Positions 9,571 through 18,701 of a stretch of 64,000 bases of DNA are shown here, piece after piece (positions within the stretch are counted from its first letter, which is position 1; the number at the start of each line of letters is the position of its first letter). The DNA comes from Yoonia sp. GPGPB17. Lineage in GTDB: Bacteria > Pseudomonadota > Alphaproteobacteria > Rhodobacterales > Rhodobacteraceae. The notes beneath the pieces are model-generated. The model saw only the letters and a list, made by a program, of their open reading frames with translations. It was not told the DNA's origin and searched no databases. The stretch is taken from contig NZ_JATACI010000002.1 of NCBI RefSeq assembly GCF_037892195.1, forward strand, positions 3,596,001-3,660,000. Direction: 5' to 3'. The position numbers were made by a program, and so were the translations under genes.

Positions 9571-10351
9571 GTTTGCGCCGTGGTGGCAGATTGCGAATGC
9601 TGGTTTGAACCGCAAGAGGCAGGGTGATGTTGTCATCCGGCGCGATATCAAGGGCGGCGGCCACGTCTTTCTCAAGGATGCCGATGGTGTTTTCAGGGGT
9701 GTACCCATCACGCGCGAACTCGATTTCATCAAAGCCTGAGGCGAGCCAGTTTTGGCCGGAGGCGGTTTTGATCAACGCCAGTAACCTGCCTTCATCAACG
9801 CCCTCGGCATCAGCCCAGTCCAGCACAAGGCGGGTCATGGCGGTATTCGAGGCCGCCAAAAGGTTGTTGAGAACCTTGGCCGTCATGCCCGCGCCGAAGG
9901 CGCCCATGTGATGCACGTGGTCGCCCATCGCCTTTAGCAAGGGTGCGATCTGATCGGCAGGACCGCCTGTCATGAAGGTCAGGCTGCCGGCGTCAGCCTT
10001 GACCTGGCCACCTGACATCGGCGCGTCAATCAGTGTGATGTGATCAGGGATACGGGCGCGTAACGCCTTGACATATTTGGGAGAAAGGGTGGAGCTGATG
10101 ATGATGCGTTCGAGGCTGTCCGCCCTAGCCACAACGGCCTGATCGTCAAAAAGCAAAGCATCGGTTTCAGCGGTATCGCGCACCACAGTGATCAGCGTCG
10201 TCAGCCCATCGACGAATTCAGACAAGTCAAGAGTGACGCCACCCAGCGGGCGCACATCGAAACCACGTGCGTCAAAACCCGCCTGCTGCAGTTTCCGCAA
10301 CATGCCCATGCCCATCCGACCGCATCCTGCGACGCCAACGATATCAGCCAT
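9566..10351 (-). CDS. NAD(P)-dependent beta-hydroxyacid dehydrogenase family protein
   Basis: A 261-residue member of the 3-hydroxyisobutyrate/6-phosphogluconate-type dehydrogenase family, which oxidises short 3-hydroxyacids or reduces the corresponding semialdehydes. The N-terminal Rossmann motif is VAGCGRMGMGML, the substrate signature is DAPMSGGQVKADAGSLTFM, and the catalytic lysine is expected in GAGMTAKVLNN. It is slightly shorter than the usual 290 residues. Its stop codon falls within a short palindromic repeat. Neighbours do not reveal the substrate, so no specific name is given. Confidence 0.85.
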   Translation of the reverse strand: MADIVGVAGCGRMGMGMLRKLQQAGFDARGFDVRPLGGVTLDLSEFVDGLTTLITVVRDTAETDALLFDDQAVVARADSLERIIISSTLSPKYVKALRARIPDHITLIDAPMSGGQVKADAGSLTFMTGGPADQIAPLLKAMGDHVHHMGAFGAGMTAKVLNNLLAASNTAMTRLVLDWADAEGVDEGRLLALIKTASGQNWLASGFDEIEFARDGYTPENTIGILEKDVAAALDIAPDDNITLPLAVQTSIRNLPPRRKP

Positions 10352-10367
10352 CTATCCCCTCCAACGC

Positions 10368-10400
10368 AAAAGGCTTCCCCCAAGGTAGAGGGAAGCCTTT
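10368..10400 (-). terminator. Terminator of the tad downstream operon
   Basis: AAAGGCTTCCC pairs with GGGAAGCCTTT across a 10-base loop, and the minus strand continues TTTTGCG. It lies 22 bp beyond the stop codon of the AAA ATPase and ends the minus-strand unit that begins at tadZ. Confidence 0.85.
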
Positions 10401-10422
10401 GCATTGGAAACGCCGAAAGACG

Positions 10423-11733
10423 CTAGTGAATGATCTCTTCTTCTTTCACGAACATGTTGGCCCATGCGCGGTCAATCAGGTCTGGCGACATCTGGTAGGG
10501 GATACCCTCAAACTCGCAGATCGAAATCATCTGGTCGATCAGGAAGATCGGCTGATAGTTCGCATAGACGTTGTCGATCTCGGGGTAGCGGACATTCAGC
10601 AAGTGAACGAGCGTATCCTCATCAAGCGGCATTTTGCGCTTACGGGCCACCATCGCGAAAATCTTGAGGTAGTCTTCCTGGTTTGGGCCATCGATCTTGA
10701 TCTTGTAGAAGATACGGCGCAGGGCCGCTTTATCGAAGATCGCGTTGGGGTGGAAGTTGGTCGAGAAGACGACAAGTGTATCGAAGGGCACCTCGAATTT
10801 CTCACCCGATTGCAGGGCCAGGATATCCTTGTTTTCTTCCAATGGAACAATCCAGCGGTTCACAAGGGTCTGCGGTGGTTCCTGCTGACGGCCAAGGTCG
10901 TCCACGATGAAGATGCCGCCGGTCGATTTCAACTGCAACGGCGCCTGATAGGTCCGGGCGGTTGGGTTATAGACAAGGTCAAGCATCGAGAGCGACAATT
11001 CACCACCGGTGATCACAGTAGGACGCTCGCAGCGTACATAGCGTGTGTCGAAACGGCCGGATGTGCGGCGCAGACTGTTGGGGTCGTCAACGTCATCTTC
11101 TGCGGCGCTGTGCACAATCGGGTCATAGACGGTGATCACCTGACCAGAATATTCGATCGCGCGGGGCACATAAATCTTGTCGCCCAAAGCATCGCGGATG
11201 CCGTTAGATATGGATGATTTACCGTTGCCGGGCGGGCCATACATCAGAATTGAACGACCCGCACTGACGGCCGGGCCAAGGTTGCCCAACAGATCCTCGG
11301 GCAGAATCAGGTGGCCCATCGCCGTTTCCAGCTGGTCGCGTGTTAGCTGGATGTTGCGGATCGATTGGCGCTGGATTTGCTGACGATAGATATCCAGTGG
11401 GACAGGCATCGCACCGTAGTATTCAGATTGACCCAGAGCATCCAATGCACGGGCACGGCCCGCATCGGTCAGCTGATAGCCCATTTCATTGCCACTGTTG
11501 GCGTTCAGCGTACCTGTAGCTTCCAACAGAAGTTGCCCACGCGCCATATCCACCAGTTCTTGTGTCACCGGGATCGGCAAACAGATTGCGCGGCTGATCT
11601 TCGAGACCAAATCCAGATTCATACGGAACATGGTCTTGATCAGAATGTCGCGCATCATCGCGAGCGGCAAAAGCATGCCTTCGATGCTACGCGGCGCGGG
11701 TGGCGCCATTACACTGGAGGTTTGCACGTTCAT
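10423..11733 (-). CDS. AAA ATPase of the Tad locus
   Basis: A 436-residue P-loop ATPase, often annotated as an ATPase with chaperone activity, found next to Tad pilus genes in Rhodobacteraceae. The central ATPase core has Walker A YGPPGNGKSS and Walker B GGIFIVDDLGR with the paired Asp, plus an arginine-finger-like region FDKAALRRIF. The N-terminal 140 residues are helical and lack known motifs. The start ATG at 11733 (MNVQTSS) is preferred over an upstream in-frame start because GGGACC precedes it. It is the last gene before a clear terminator and lies 124 bp from tadV; a role in pilus assembly or regulation is inferred from position only. Confidence 0.75.
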   Translation of the reverse strand: MNVQTSSVMAPPAPRSIEGMLLPLAMMRDILIKTMFRMNLDLVSKISRAICLPIPVTQELVDMARGQLLLEATGTLNANSGNEMGYQLTDAGRARALDALGQSEYYGAMPVPLDIYRQQIQRQSIRNIQLTRDQLETAMGHLILPEDLLGNLGPAVSAGRSILMYGPPGNGKSSISNGIRDALGDKIYVPRAIEYSGQVITVYDPIVHSAAEDDVDDPNSLRRTSGRFDTRYVRCERPTVITGGELSLSMLDLVYNPTARTYQAPLQLKSTGGIFIVDDLGRQQEPPQTLVNRWIVPLEENKDILALQSGEKFEVPFDTLVVFSTNFHPNAIFDKAALRRIFYKIKIDGPNQEDYLKIFAMVARKRKMPLDEDTLVHLLNVRYPEIDNVYANYQPIFLIDQMISICEFEGIPYQMSPDLIDRAWANMFVKEEEIIH

Positions 11734-11857
11734 ATCAGGTCCCGCCTTCGCAAATAACAATGGCCGCAGACTCGGGCCCCGTTTCCGTTAAAGATTAACA
11801 GGAACTATGTCAAAATAGTGAATAAAGATGTGCCTGTCCAAGGCATTGACCGATTGC

Positions 11858-12349
11858 TCAGAGGTAAATCGCAGCAGCTACTAGATATAGTAGCAAAGTC
11901 ATGCTGAGGGGGAAGCCCTTTGGGAAGTACCAGCCCGCGTTCCAGCTTTTCCATTCGGCCACGGGCCGTTTCAACGGCGTGAGACGGAAGAGGGTGTGCA
12001 CGGCCAACGCCGCGATCAGACTTGCGGCGAAGATCCGAAGAATAAACTCGATATCTGCCATCACGAAAAAGGGTGCTATGGCGGCGATCAGTTTGGCATC
12101 ACCGCCGCCCATGAACCGCAACGCCCAAAGCGCCATACAGACGACCAATGCAATGGGGAAATGCAGCCATTGCCAGAAGTACATTTCCCATCCAAAGGCG
12201 AAGGGGCCCAGCACACCGTAAGCGATCATCACGACAATCACCGACTTGTTGGTGATTTTCATACTGCGCATATCGTTCCATGAAATGAACAACGCAATCG
12301 GGATGATGGCTGGCAGGAACCAGTAAGCGGCCTCTGCTGTGATACCCAT
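11858..12349 (-). CDS. tadV: Prepilin peptidase, A24 family (TadV/CpaA)
   Basis: A 163-residue polytopic membrane aspartic protease that removes the leader of Flp prepilin and pseudopilins. The two expected catalytic aspartates are visible, one in SWNDMRSMKITN near residue 26 and one in the GGGDAKL motif near residue 84. Hydrophobic segments fill most of the sequence. It lacks the N-methylase domain of PilD, as usual for Tad systems. It lies 5 bp after the TPR lipoprotein gene in the same operon. Its substrates here would be the Flp pilins encoded at 22.0-22.6 kb. Confidence 0.9.
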   Translation of the reverse strand: MGITAEAAYWFLPAIIPIALFISWNDMRSMKITNKSVIVVMIAYGVLGPFAFGWEMYFWQWLHFPIALVVCMALWALRFMGGGDAKLIAAIAPFFVMADIEFILRIFAASLIAALAVHTLFRLTPLKRPVAEWKSWNAGWYFPKGFPLSMTLLLYLVAAAIYL

Positions 12350-12354
12350 CTGGT

Positions 12355-13209
12355 TTAGTTCACCACGTTGTTTTCGAGAGCTTCCAAGGCGCGTACGGCT
12401 TCCTCAAAATAGCGCGGATGGGTGTTGATCGCGTCGTTCAACAGCGATTTTCCGATTGTAACATCGTTTTGCTTGATCGCGGCAAGGGCCATTGTGTGCA
12501 TCAGTTGTGCGCGTTCGACTTGCGTCATCGGGACCACCGGGATGGTGTAGTTGCGTTGCGCACCACGGGCCAGAACGAGATTATTCTTCGCTGTGAACAT
12601 ATTGCTGTTGAAGCGTAGCGCGTCGGTAAATAGCCGCTCTGCCTCGCCGTATTCACCGCGGGTGAGTTTCGAGAAACCCCAGTTGTTGTAAACTGTGGCA
12701 GGGCGCGTCGTCAGCCCAACCGCTGTTTCATAAAAGCTGTCGGCCTTTTCCCACTGCTGGCGGCTGTCGGCAACCATGGCTTCCAACCGATAGCGTTTGA
12801 AGGTTTCATACGTCGGGGGCACCGTATTCAGCGTTGCTGCGGCGTCATCCCATTGGTTCGCACGAACAAACGCGTCGGCTAGATCGACGCGGTCTGTGTT
12901 AGTGGCTTCTTCGTTGGCGACGACCACTTGCCAGGCCTCGATCGCGTCATTGGCGCGTTTTGCGCGGACCAGTGATTTGGCCAAACCACGCTGCAAATCA
13001 ATGCGTCCAGGATCGCTTGCGTTCGCGTTCGCAAAGTAACGAACGGCTTCGTCAGGGTCGCCAACCGTCAACATTACGTCATTGAGATTGGTTTCATCGA
13101 CGACGTTGATATCGGCCAAGGCGCGTTCGACCTCTGCTTCGCCGGATTTTTCACACGCAGACAACCCAATGGTTGCCGCGCAAAGCGTCAGTAAAATGGG
13201 GTGGCGCAT
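12355..13209 (-). CDS. TPR lipoprotein of the Tad locus
   Basis: A 284-residue protein with a lipoprotein signal (LSAC, predicted lipidated Cys near residue 19) followed by tetratricopeptide-like helical repeats (for example NWGFSKLTRGEYGEAERLF). TadD, the usual Tad TPR lipoprotein, acts in pilus assembly at the outer membrane. Here two consecutive TPR lipoproteins are present and this is the larger and more distal one. It lies between tadD and tadV in an apparent operon. It may stabilise the secretin or another periplasmic partner, which is inference. Confidence 0.8.
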   Translation of the reverse strand: MRHPILLTLCAATIGLSACEKSGEAEVERALADINVVDETNLNDVMLTVGDPDEAVRYFANANASDPGRIDLQRGLAKSLVRAKRANDAIEAWQVVVANEEATNTDRVDLADAFVRANQWDDAAATLNTVPPTYETFKRYRLEAMVADSRQQWEKADSFYETAVGLTTRPATVYNNWGFSKLTRGEYGEAERLFTDALRFNSNMFTAKNNLVLARGAQRNYTIPVVPMTQVERAQLMHTMALAAIKQNDVTIGKSLLNDAINTHPRYFEEAVRALEALENNVVN

Positions 13210-13236
13210 GTTTCTGCGTCCTTTTGCTGCTCTTGC

Positions 13237-13797
13237 CTATAGGTCCGACATCAATACAAAGTCGCCTGCACCGCGCCGGATCAGATTAAAGTTCTGATTT
13301 TCTTGTATCGCATTATTGCCCGGATTTTCCAATTTTGCGAGCGCTAAGCGCAAATTGTCGCGGATTTCATCGGAATTTCCGCTATCTGCGGCAAAAGCAC
13401 GTCGAAAAACTTCACTCGCTTCGCCGATTTCGCCGCGTTCCATCAGGATGACACCCAGATTGTTCCAGGCAGGCGGGAAAGTGGGATCTTCTTCTACGGC
13501 ACGCCGCAACCACCGTTCCGCCTGACCCAGCCGACCAAGGTTGAGGTTGGCAGACCCGATAGCTGACATCGTATCGACGTTCAGGCCTTGCGCAGCAGCG
13601 GCGCGGTTATAGGCCTTAAGAGCAAGTTCATACTCACCCGCTGCCATCAGACGATGCCCCACAATCAGCCCATCCGCGCTTTCGCCGCGGGCGACCCCGG
13701 GCGCAAAGACACCATCGGACGAACGATTAAGGCCGCCTGATGTACAGGCGGCCAGAGACAGCAGAATAAGGCCAAAGAAAACGGGCCTGATCATCAT
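13237..13797 (-). CDS. tadD: TPR lipoprotein TadD
   Basis: A 186-residue lipoprotein (lipobox LAAC near residue 17) with TPR motifs such as PPAWNNLGVILMERGEIGEA. It matches TadD, the pilotin-like TPR lipoprotein of Tad pili. The ATG at 13797 overlaps the tadC stop codon as ATGA, indicating coupled translation; further ATG and TTG codons sit next to it, so the start is uncertain by one codon. The C-terminus is low in charge and ends shortly before the second TPR lipoprotein. Confidence 0.82.
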   Translation of the reverse strand: MMIRPVFFGLILLSLAACTSGGLNRSSDGVFAPGVARGESADGLIVGHRLMAAGEYELALKAYNRAAAAQGLNVDTMSAIGSANLNLGRLGQAERWLRRAVEEDPTFPPAWNNLGVILMERGEIGEASEVFRRAFAADSGNSDEIRDNLRLALAKLENPGNNAIQENQNFNLIRRGAGDFVLMSDL

Positions 13798-14761
13798 CAA
13801 CCCAAGCTTTGTACAATCGCGTAGATGGAAGGACCAATCAGCATCGCCATCAGCGGTGGTACGGTCAACATCATTGTGGCCAGCGTCATCTTCGTGGGTA
13901 GTTTATTTGCCTTTTCTTCTGCACGCATAACCCGCTTGTCGCGCATCTCTGCGGAGTACACGCGCAGCGCGTCTGCGATGGACGTACCAAATTGCGCTGA
14001 CTGAACAAGAACTGTGACAAAGCTTGTGATGTCCGGCACGCCACAGCGGTCGGACATATCCCTGAGAACAGTGTTCTTGTCTTTACCGGCTTTGGCTTCC
14101 TGGCTGACAATTTCGAACTCTTCAGCGAGTTCAGGAAAACCCGATTTCATCTCGCGGGCAACGCGGATGATAGATTGATCAAGCGACTGACCGGCTTCAA
14201 CACATACCAGCATCATGTCAAGGCTGTCTGGAAACGCATTCTCAATCGCTTCTTGGCGCATCTGCTGACGTCGCGTGACCCAGTACTTCGGCAGCAGATA
14301 TCCGGCACCGCCAGGGATCATGATCCACATCACCAATTGCTGTGTCGTCACCTCTGCGGTGCCCGACATCTGCACAAGCGAGTAAGCGCCGCCACACAGA
14401 AGTCCAAAAATGCCCAAAGCAAACTGCAAAAAGTTATAGATGCGGACCGCGTTGTTGCTGCGGTAGCCCGCCTGCATCAACTTCAGTTTAACAGCAGAGT
14501 ACTCCTCCGCGTTTTGCGGTTCGAGGAAGTTTGAGTATTTTTCAAGCTTGTCTTTGCTTGCCGCAGAACGCAGTCGTTTGTCATTCGCTTTGTCAGACTT
14601 TGTCGCATTGCCAGCCACCTTGATCTTATCAAGCGGGTCGACTTCCTTTTGAGCAGTACCGGAAGCGTGATCAGGATCAAAAAGACGCCAAGCAAACCGA
14701 CAATCATCAGTGGCCCAAATGGCCCCAGCACATCGGTAATCATTGTTTGAATGTTTTCCAT
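13797..14761 (-). CDS. tadC: Tad inner-membrane platform protein TadC, frameshifted
   Basis: A type II secretion F-domain membrane protein that, with TadB, forms the inner-membrane platform of the Tad pilus. The N-terminal 50 codons (MENIQTMITDVLGPFGPL, then a membrane segment) and the rest (TNDKRLRSAASK onward) lie in different frames. The break is at a run of four T (14647-14650, A on the coding strand); a fifth base restores LLKKEVDPLDKIKVAG and a 321-residue protein, the same size as TadB. The start ATG 14761 lies 8 bp after tadB. A homopolymer sequencing error is the simplest explanation. Confidence 0.85.
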
Positions 14762-14769
14762 TTCGCCCC

Positions 14770-15735
14770 CTATACCTTGATGTTCACCAAGGCGCGCATT
14801 ACCAGCAGGTTCACGACAAGGAATGCCACAACGATCAGAACAGCAGGAATGAACAGCGGGCTTTCCATGACGTCGTCAAAGTAGTCTGGTTTTACCAAAT
14901 TGATAGCCATCAGTGCAAGAATAGGGAACGCTGACAGCAGATTGCCTGACCACTTTGCTTCGGCTGTAATTGCCGCGACGCGACGGAACAAACGGAAGCG
15001 GGCGCGGATTACCTTCGCCAACCCATCAAGGATCTCAGCCAGGTTACCACCCGACGTCTGTTGAATCGTCACAGCTACAGCCAAGAACCGCATGTCCTGA
15101 TTATCCAAGCGCTCCGCCATGGATTTCAGCGTTTCGCCCATGTCACGCCCATAAGCGGCTTCGTCAGAGATCATACCCATTTCGGTGCCCAATGGGTCGG
15201 CAATTTCGCGGGCGACAATCGCAATGGCGGATGAAAACGGATGTCCTACGCGTAGCGACCGGACCATTAGTTCGACGGCTTCGGGCAATTGTTCGGCCAG
15301 CATATTCATGCGCTTTTTGGCCTTGTTGCTTACCCACACAAAGATACCGCCAACACCCATCAATACGGCGACGAGACTGCGAATTGGCACACCCACGCCC
15401 GTTAGCATGGTCAGCAACATGAATGACACGCCACTGACAACAAACATCATGATAATCAGCTGTATAGGTGTAAATGCGATATTCGCCTTCTGCGCCCGAT
15501 CCGCTAGCAACGCATAAATCGGGATGCTTTGCGACTTCATGTGCTGCGTCATCTCCTTGCGGAGTTGGTCAAGCACCTGTTCGCGGCTGCCACCCTTATC
15601 AAGCATATCAAGGCGGCGGTTCACTTTACCGTCCATGCTGATCGACTTGCCAAAGATGACAAGGTAGGCACCCTGAACGAGTGCCAGAACGGCGACAAAG
15701 ATCAGAATGTAGATGAGTGGTTCGACTGAAATCAT
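14770..15735 (-). CDS. tadB: Tad inner-membrane platform protein TadB
   Basis: A 321-residue membrane protein with a T2SF domain. An N-terminal membrane segment (YILIFVAVLALVQGAYLVIF) is followed by a cytoplasmic region, the conserved ELMVRSLRVGHPFSSAI segment that opens the F domain, and two C-terminal membrane helices. It forms the platform with TadC above the TadA motor. It lies 5 bp after tadA and 8 bp before tadC, in one operon. The frame is intact. Confidence 0.92.
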   Translation of the reverse strand: MISVEPLIYILIFVAVLALVQGAYLVIFGKSISMDGKVNRRLDMLDKGGSREQVLDQLRKEMTQHMKSQSIPIYALLADRAQKANIAFTPIQLIIMMFVVSGVSFMLLTMLTGVGVPIRSLVAVLMGVGGIFVWVSNKAKKRMNMLAEQLPEAVELMVRSLRVGHPFSSAIAIVAREIADPLGTEMGMISDEAAYGRDMGETLKSMAERLDNQDMRFLAVAVTIQQTSGGNLAEILDGLAKVIRARFRLFRRVAAITAEAKWSGNLLSAFPILALMAINLVKPDYFDDVMESPLFIPAVLIVVAFLVVNLLVMRALVNIKV

Positions 15736-15740
15736 GTCGC

Positions 15741-17202
15741 TTACTCCGCAACCATCGGTTCAAAGATCGCAGATGGCAGATCATAACCCCAAAGTTTGAA
15801 CCGCTCGGAGTAGTGGCTGCGTACGCCCGTCGCAGTGAAGTGGCCAATGATCTTGTTGTCAGGTGTCAAACCAACGCGCTGGTAACGGAAGATTTCCTGC
15901 ATCGAGATAACGTCACCCTCCATACCGGTAATTTCGGTGATGGAGGTCATGCGCCGCGAACCATCCTGCAATCGTGAGGCCTGCACAATCAGGTTCACAG
16001 CTGATGAGATTTGACTGCGCATCGCTTTGATGGGCATCTCAATCCCGGCCATCGCGATCATGTTCTCCAGACGCGACACGCCATCGCGTGCGCTGTTTGC
16101 GTGAATTGTGGTCATGGACCCGTCATGACCTGTGTTCATGGCCTGCAACATGTCGATCACTTCCTCGCCACGCGTCTCACCCACGATGATGCGGTCTGGA
16201 CGCATACGTAGTGCGTTCTTCAAACAATCGCGCTGCGAAACACCGCCCCGGCCTTCCACGTTTGGCGGCTGGCTTTCCATCCGGCCAACGTGTGTTTGTT
16301 GCAGTTGAAGTTCGGCCGTATCCTCGATTGTCAGGATACGTTCATCATCATCAATGAAGCCCGACAGAGCGTTCAGCGTGGTTGTTTTACCAGAGCCCGT
16401 ACCACCGGATACGATCACGTTGAGACGGGTTGAAACAGCCGCTTGCAAATAGGCGGCCATTTCCTCGGTGAAGGCGCCAAATTTGACCAGTTCTTCAATG
16501 CCCAGCTTGTCTTTCTTAAATTTACGAATGGACACGAGTGATCCATCAACCGCAATTGGCGGTACCATGGCGTTAAAACGCGAACCATCAGCCAGACGGG
16601 CGTCAACGTAGGGGTTCGATTCATCTACGCGGCGACCCACAGCTGACACGATCTTATCAATAATGCGCAGCAGGTGACGTTCATCTTTGAATGTGATGTC
16701 CGTCAGTTCTAGGTTCCCGTCGCGTTCCACAAAAATCTGCTGCGGGCCGTTCACCAGGATATCGTTAACTGTCTCGTCTTTGAGAAGAGTTTCGAGTGGG
16801 CCCAGACCAGTAACTTCGAAAAACAAGTCCTGGCTCAGAGTTTGCCGCTCGTCGCGGTTTAGGACGATCCCCATGTCTTCAAGGGTTTCGTTGGCAATCG
16901 CGTTGATCTCTGTGCGCAGCTCTTGTTCAGAGGCGCTATCAAGTGCGGCCAGGTTAAGATTGTCCAAAAGCGCCTTGTGCAATTCTAGCTTGATCTCGCC
17001 CAATCGCTCTTTGCGGCGTTTTTCCTTGTCCATCGGGGCCGCATCACCCGGACGGCGGGCTTAGCGCAGTCTTAATAAGAGGCTGACGCGTTTCCTCTGG
17101 CTTGGCTGCTGCCAATACGGCTGCATCAATTTTTGATGATGCGGCTGGTGCAGGGTTGGCTGCATCTTTCGGAAGAGTTGGTTTTTTATACTTTGAAAAC
17201 AT
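15741..17202 (-). CDS. tadA: Tad pilus assembly ATPase TadA/CpaF, frameshift near the N-terminus
   Basis: A type II/IV secretion ATPase that powers Flp pilus polymerisation. Walker A is [15 protein letters not shown], the Asp/His boxes surround [19 protein letters not shown], and Walker B is [12 protein letters not shown]. The true start is ATG 17202 ([12 protein letters not shown]), the usual roseobacter N-terminus, with AAGAGG upstream and 12 bp after tadZ. This 50-codon N-terminal part is out of frame with the rest ([15 protein letters not shown]). Removing one base from CCC at 17047-17049 joins them as [13 protein letters not shown] and gives 486 residues. An automatic caller would start at 17033 and lose the N-terminus. 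Confidence 0.9.
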
Positions 17203-17213
17203 AGCGGTACCTC

Positions 17214-18458
17214 TTAAGCTCTTGCTTCTGTTGCATCAGCTTCATTCACTTCATGAATAGATTTCGCAAGCTTCAGGATTTCTTTGCGAAGGGCATTTTT
17301 GGCAATCGTCTCAGACAACGGCGCGCCATGGTCCGTAGCTTGCATGACTGGTTTCCCACCATCGGGCAGTTGAACCTCGATAGAGATGCCCAGATTGTCG
17401 GACAACCGTTTGACCCGGCTTTTCCCATTCATGTCGGTAAAGCCGGGTGCGCGGTTCAAAACGAACCGGATCTTTTCAAAGGGTAGGTCTTCCGATTGCA
17501 GCGCGCGTTTGAGGCGCAACGTATTCTGTGCTGAGCGCATATCCAGCTCAATCATGGCGAAATAGACATGCGCCATTTCAAGGACCGTCTGTGACCATTC
17601 CACCATGGTCGATGGCATATCAATGATCACGTAGTCAAAATGGCTGCTTGCCATCTCAATCACCCGACCAATGTCCTCTGGTGTGATCATGTCCAATGGA
17701 ATCATGTCCATCGGCGCCGTCAACACATGCAGTTTGTCGCCAAATGTCAGCATGGCCTGCATGAATGATTCACCATCCATCGCAGCGGTGTCGGTCAATA
17801 ATTCTAGAACCGCTTCGCGGCGTGGAAGGTCGAGATATGTTGAGGCGGAGCCGAATTGAAAATCCAGATCAAGCAAGCAGACCTTGGGTGGTTCATCGCC
17901 GTCGATATTCGCCAGTTCCCAAGCAAGATTAACCGCCATCATCGAGGCGCCTGTGCCACCGGCAAGCCCATGAACTGGTATCACAACACCGGATCGATCA
18001 CCGGTAGCCTTGAAATTCTTGTCGCCGCTTTGCGGGACCTGCGGTTCCTCTTTGGTAAGAACACGCTCAATTGCGCGGGCAAGTTCATTTTCGGGCAAGG
18101 GGTAGGGGACAAACTCATCGCCGCCTTCACGTAAAAGCTGGTGCAGTGCCGTTGGACTAACGTCTTCGGCGATCAGGATGACTTTGATCTGCGCTTCTTT
18201 TGCTGCACTGATGACTTCTGAAATGCCAGAGAGGTTGTCCTCATCTTCCGCATCCATTGCGATCGTCACAAATTGCAAGCTCTTTGCGTCGGGTTGGCCC
18301 AGAAATGCCGCCGCATCGTCAAAACCCAAATCGCCCCAGGCATCACCCAAGGCGGCTTCCATATCTTCGATCAGAAGGTCGAAATTCTGCACGTCTCGGC
18401 TGATCGTACAGGCAACAATCTGTGGAGGATCGCTTTGGACGACCGGGCTTGTATTCAT
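17214..18458 (-). CDS. tadZ: Tad locus ParA/MinD-like protein TadZ/CpaE
   Basis: A 414-residue protein with an N-terminal atypical receiver domain and a C-terminal ParA/MinD ATPase fold; TadZ places the pilus at the cell pole. The P-loop position reads HGLAGGTGASMMAVNLA, which lacks the lysines of the canonical KGGxGKT, a known peculiarity of many TadZ proteins that suggests weak or no hydrolysis. The later motif CLLDLDFQFGSASTYLDLP and VIIDMPSTM are in place. It is the first gene of the tadZABCD-tadV unit, after a strong terminator and a 203-bp gap that must hold its promoter. Confidence 0.88.
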   Translation of the reverse strand: MNTSPVVQSDPPQIVACTISRDVQNFDLLIEDMEAALGDAWGDLGFDDAAAFLGQPDAKSLQFVTIAMDAEDEDNLSGISEVISAAKEAQIKVILIAEDVSPTALHQLLREGGDEFVPYPLPENELARAIERVLTKEEPQVPQSGDKNFKATGDRSGVVIPVHGLAGGTGASMMAVNLAWELANIDGDEPPKVCLLDLDFQFGSASTYLDLPRREAVLELLTDTAAMDGESFMQAMLTFGDKLHVLTAPMDMIPLDMITPEDIGRVIEMASSHFDYVIIDMPSTMVEWSQTVLEMAHVYFAMIELDMRSAQNTLRLKRALQSEDLPFEKIRFVLNRAPGFTDMNGKSRVKRLSDNLGISIEVQLPDGGKPVMQATDHGAPLSETIAKNALRKEILKLAKSIHEVNEADATEARA

Positions 18459-18661
18459 GTCTTTGATGTCCCCATCACGTAATTAACTGTCAATGTATGC
18501 CACAGATAGAGGCAAGCCTAGCATAACACACTGGTTTGCCCACATCTCTGCAGCAAGTTACTCGTATGATCCAAACACTACTGGGAATCTTGTCGATAAT
18601 AGGACCAAATCAGAGCTACTGTGCAGAAACTTGATACGATTTGCAATTCTTTGGTCGAAAG
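18459..18661. promoter_or_regulatory. Probable promoter region of the tadZ operon
   Basis: A 203-bp AT-richer gap between the OmpA-gene terminator and the tadZ start. GGGG at about 8 bases before the ATG may serve as ribosome site. I could not identify a convincing -35/-10 pair or an operator. Confidence 0.4.
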
Positions 18662-18691
18662 TTGACGCCGGGTCTGCGGACCCGGCGTCAA
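18662..18691 (-). terminator. Terminator after the OmpA lipoprotein gene
   Basis: A perfect 13-bp inverted repeat, TTGACGCCGGGTC with GACCCGGCGTCAA, around the tetraloop TGCG. It lies 10 bp after the stop at 18702 (minus strand). The following minus-strand sequence is only weakly T-rich. It separates the cpaB-cpaC-ompA unit from the tadZ unit. Confidence 0.8.
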
Positions 18692-18701
18692 GAGGGCAGA
18701 G

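Noticed and set aside
10267..11217. 316-codon plus-strand frame opposite the AAA ATPase
   Set aside because: Shadow of the conserved ATPase and overlaps the terminator at 10368-10400.
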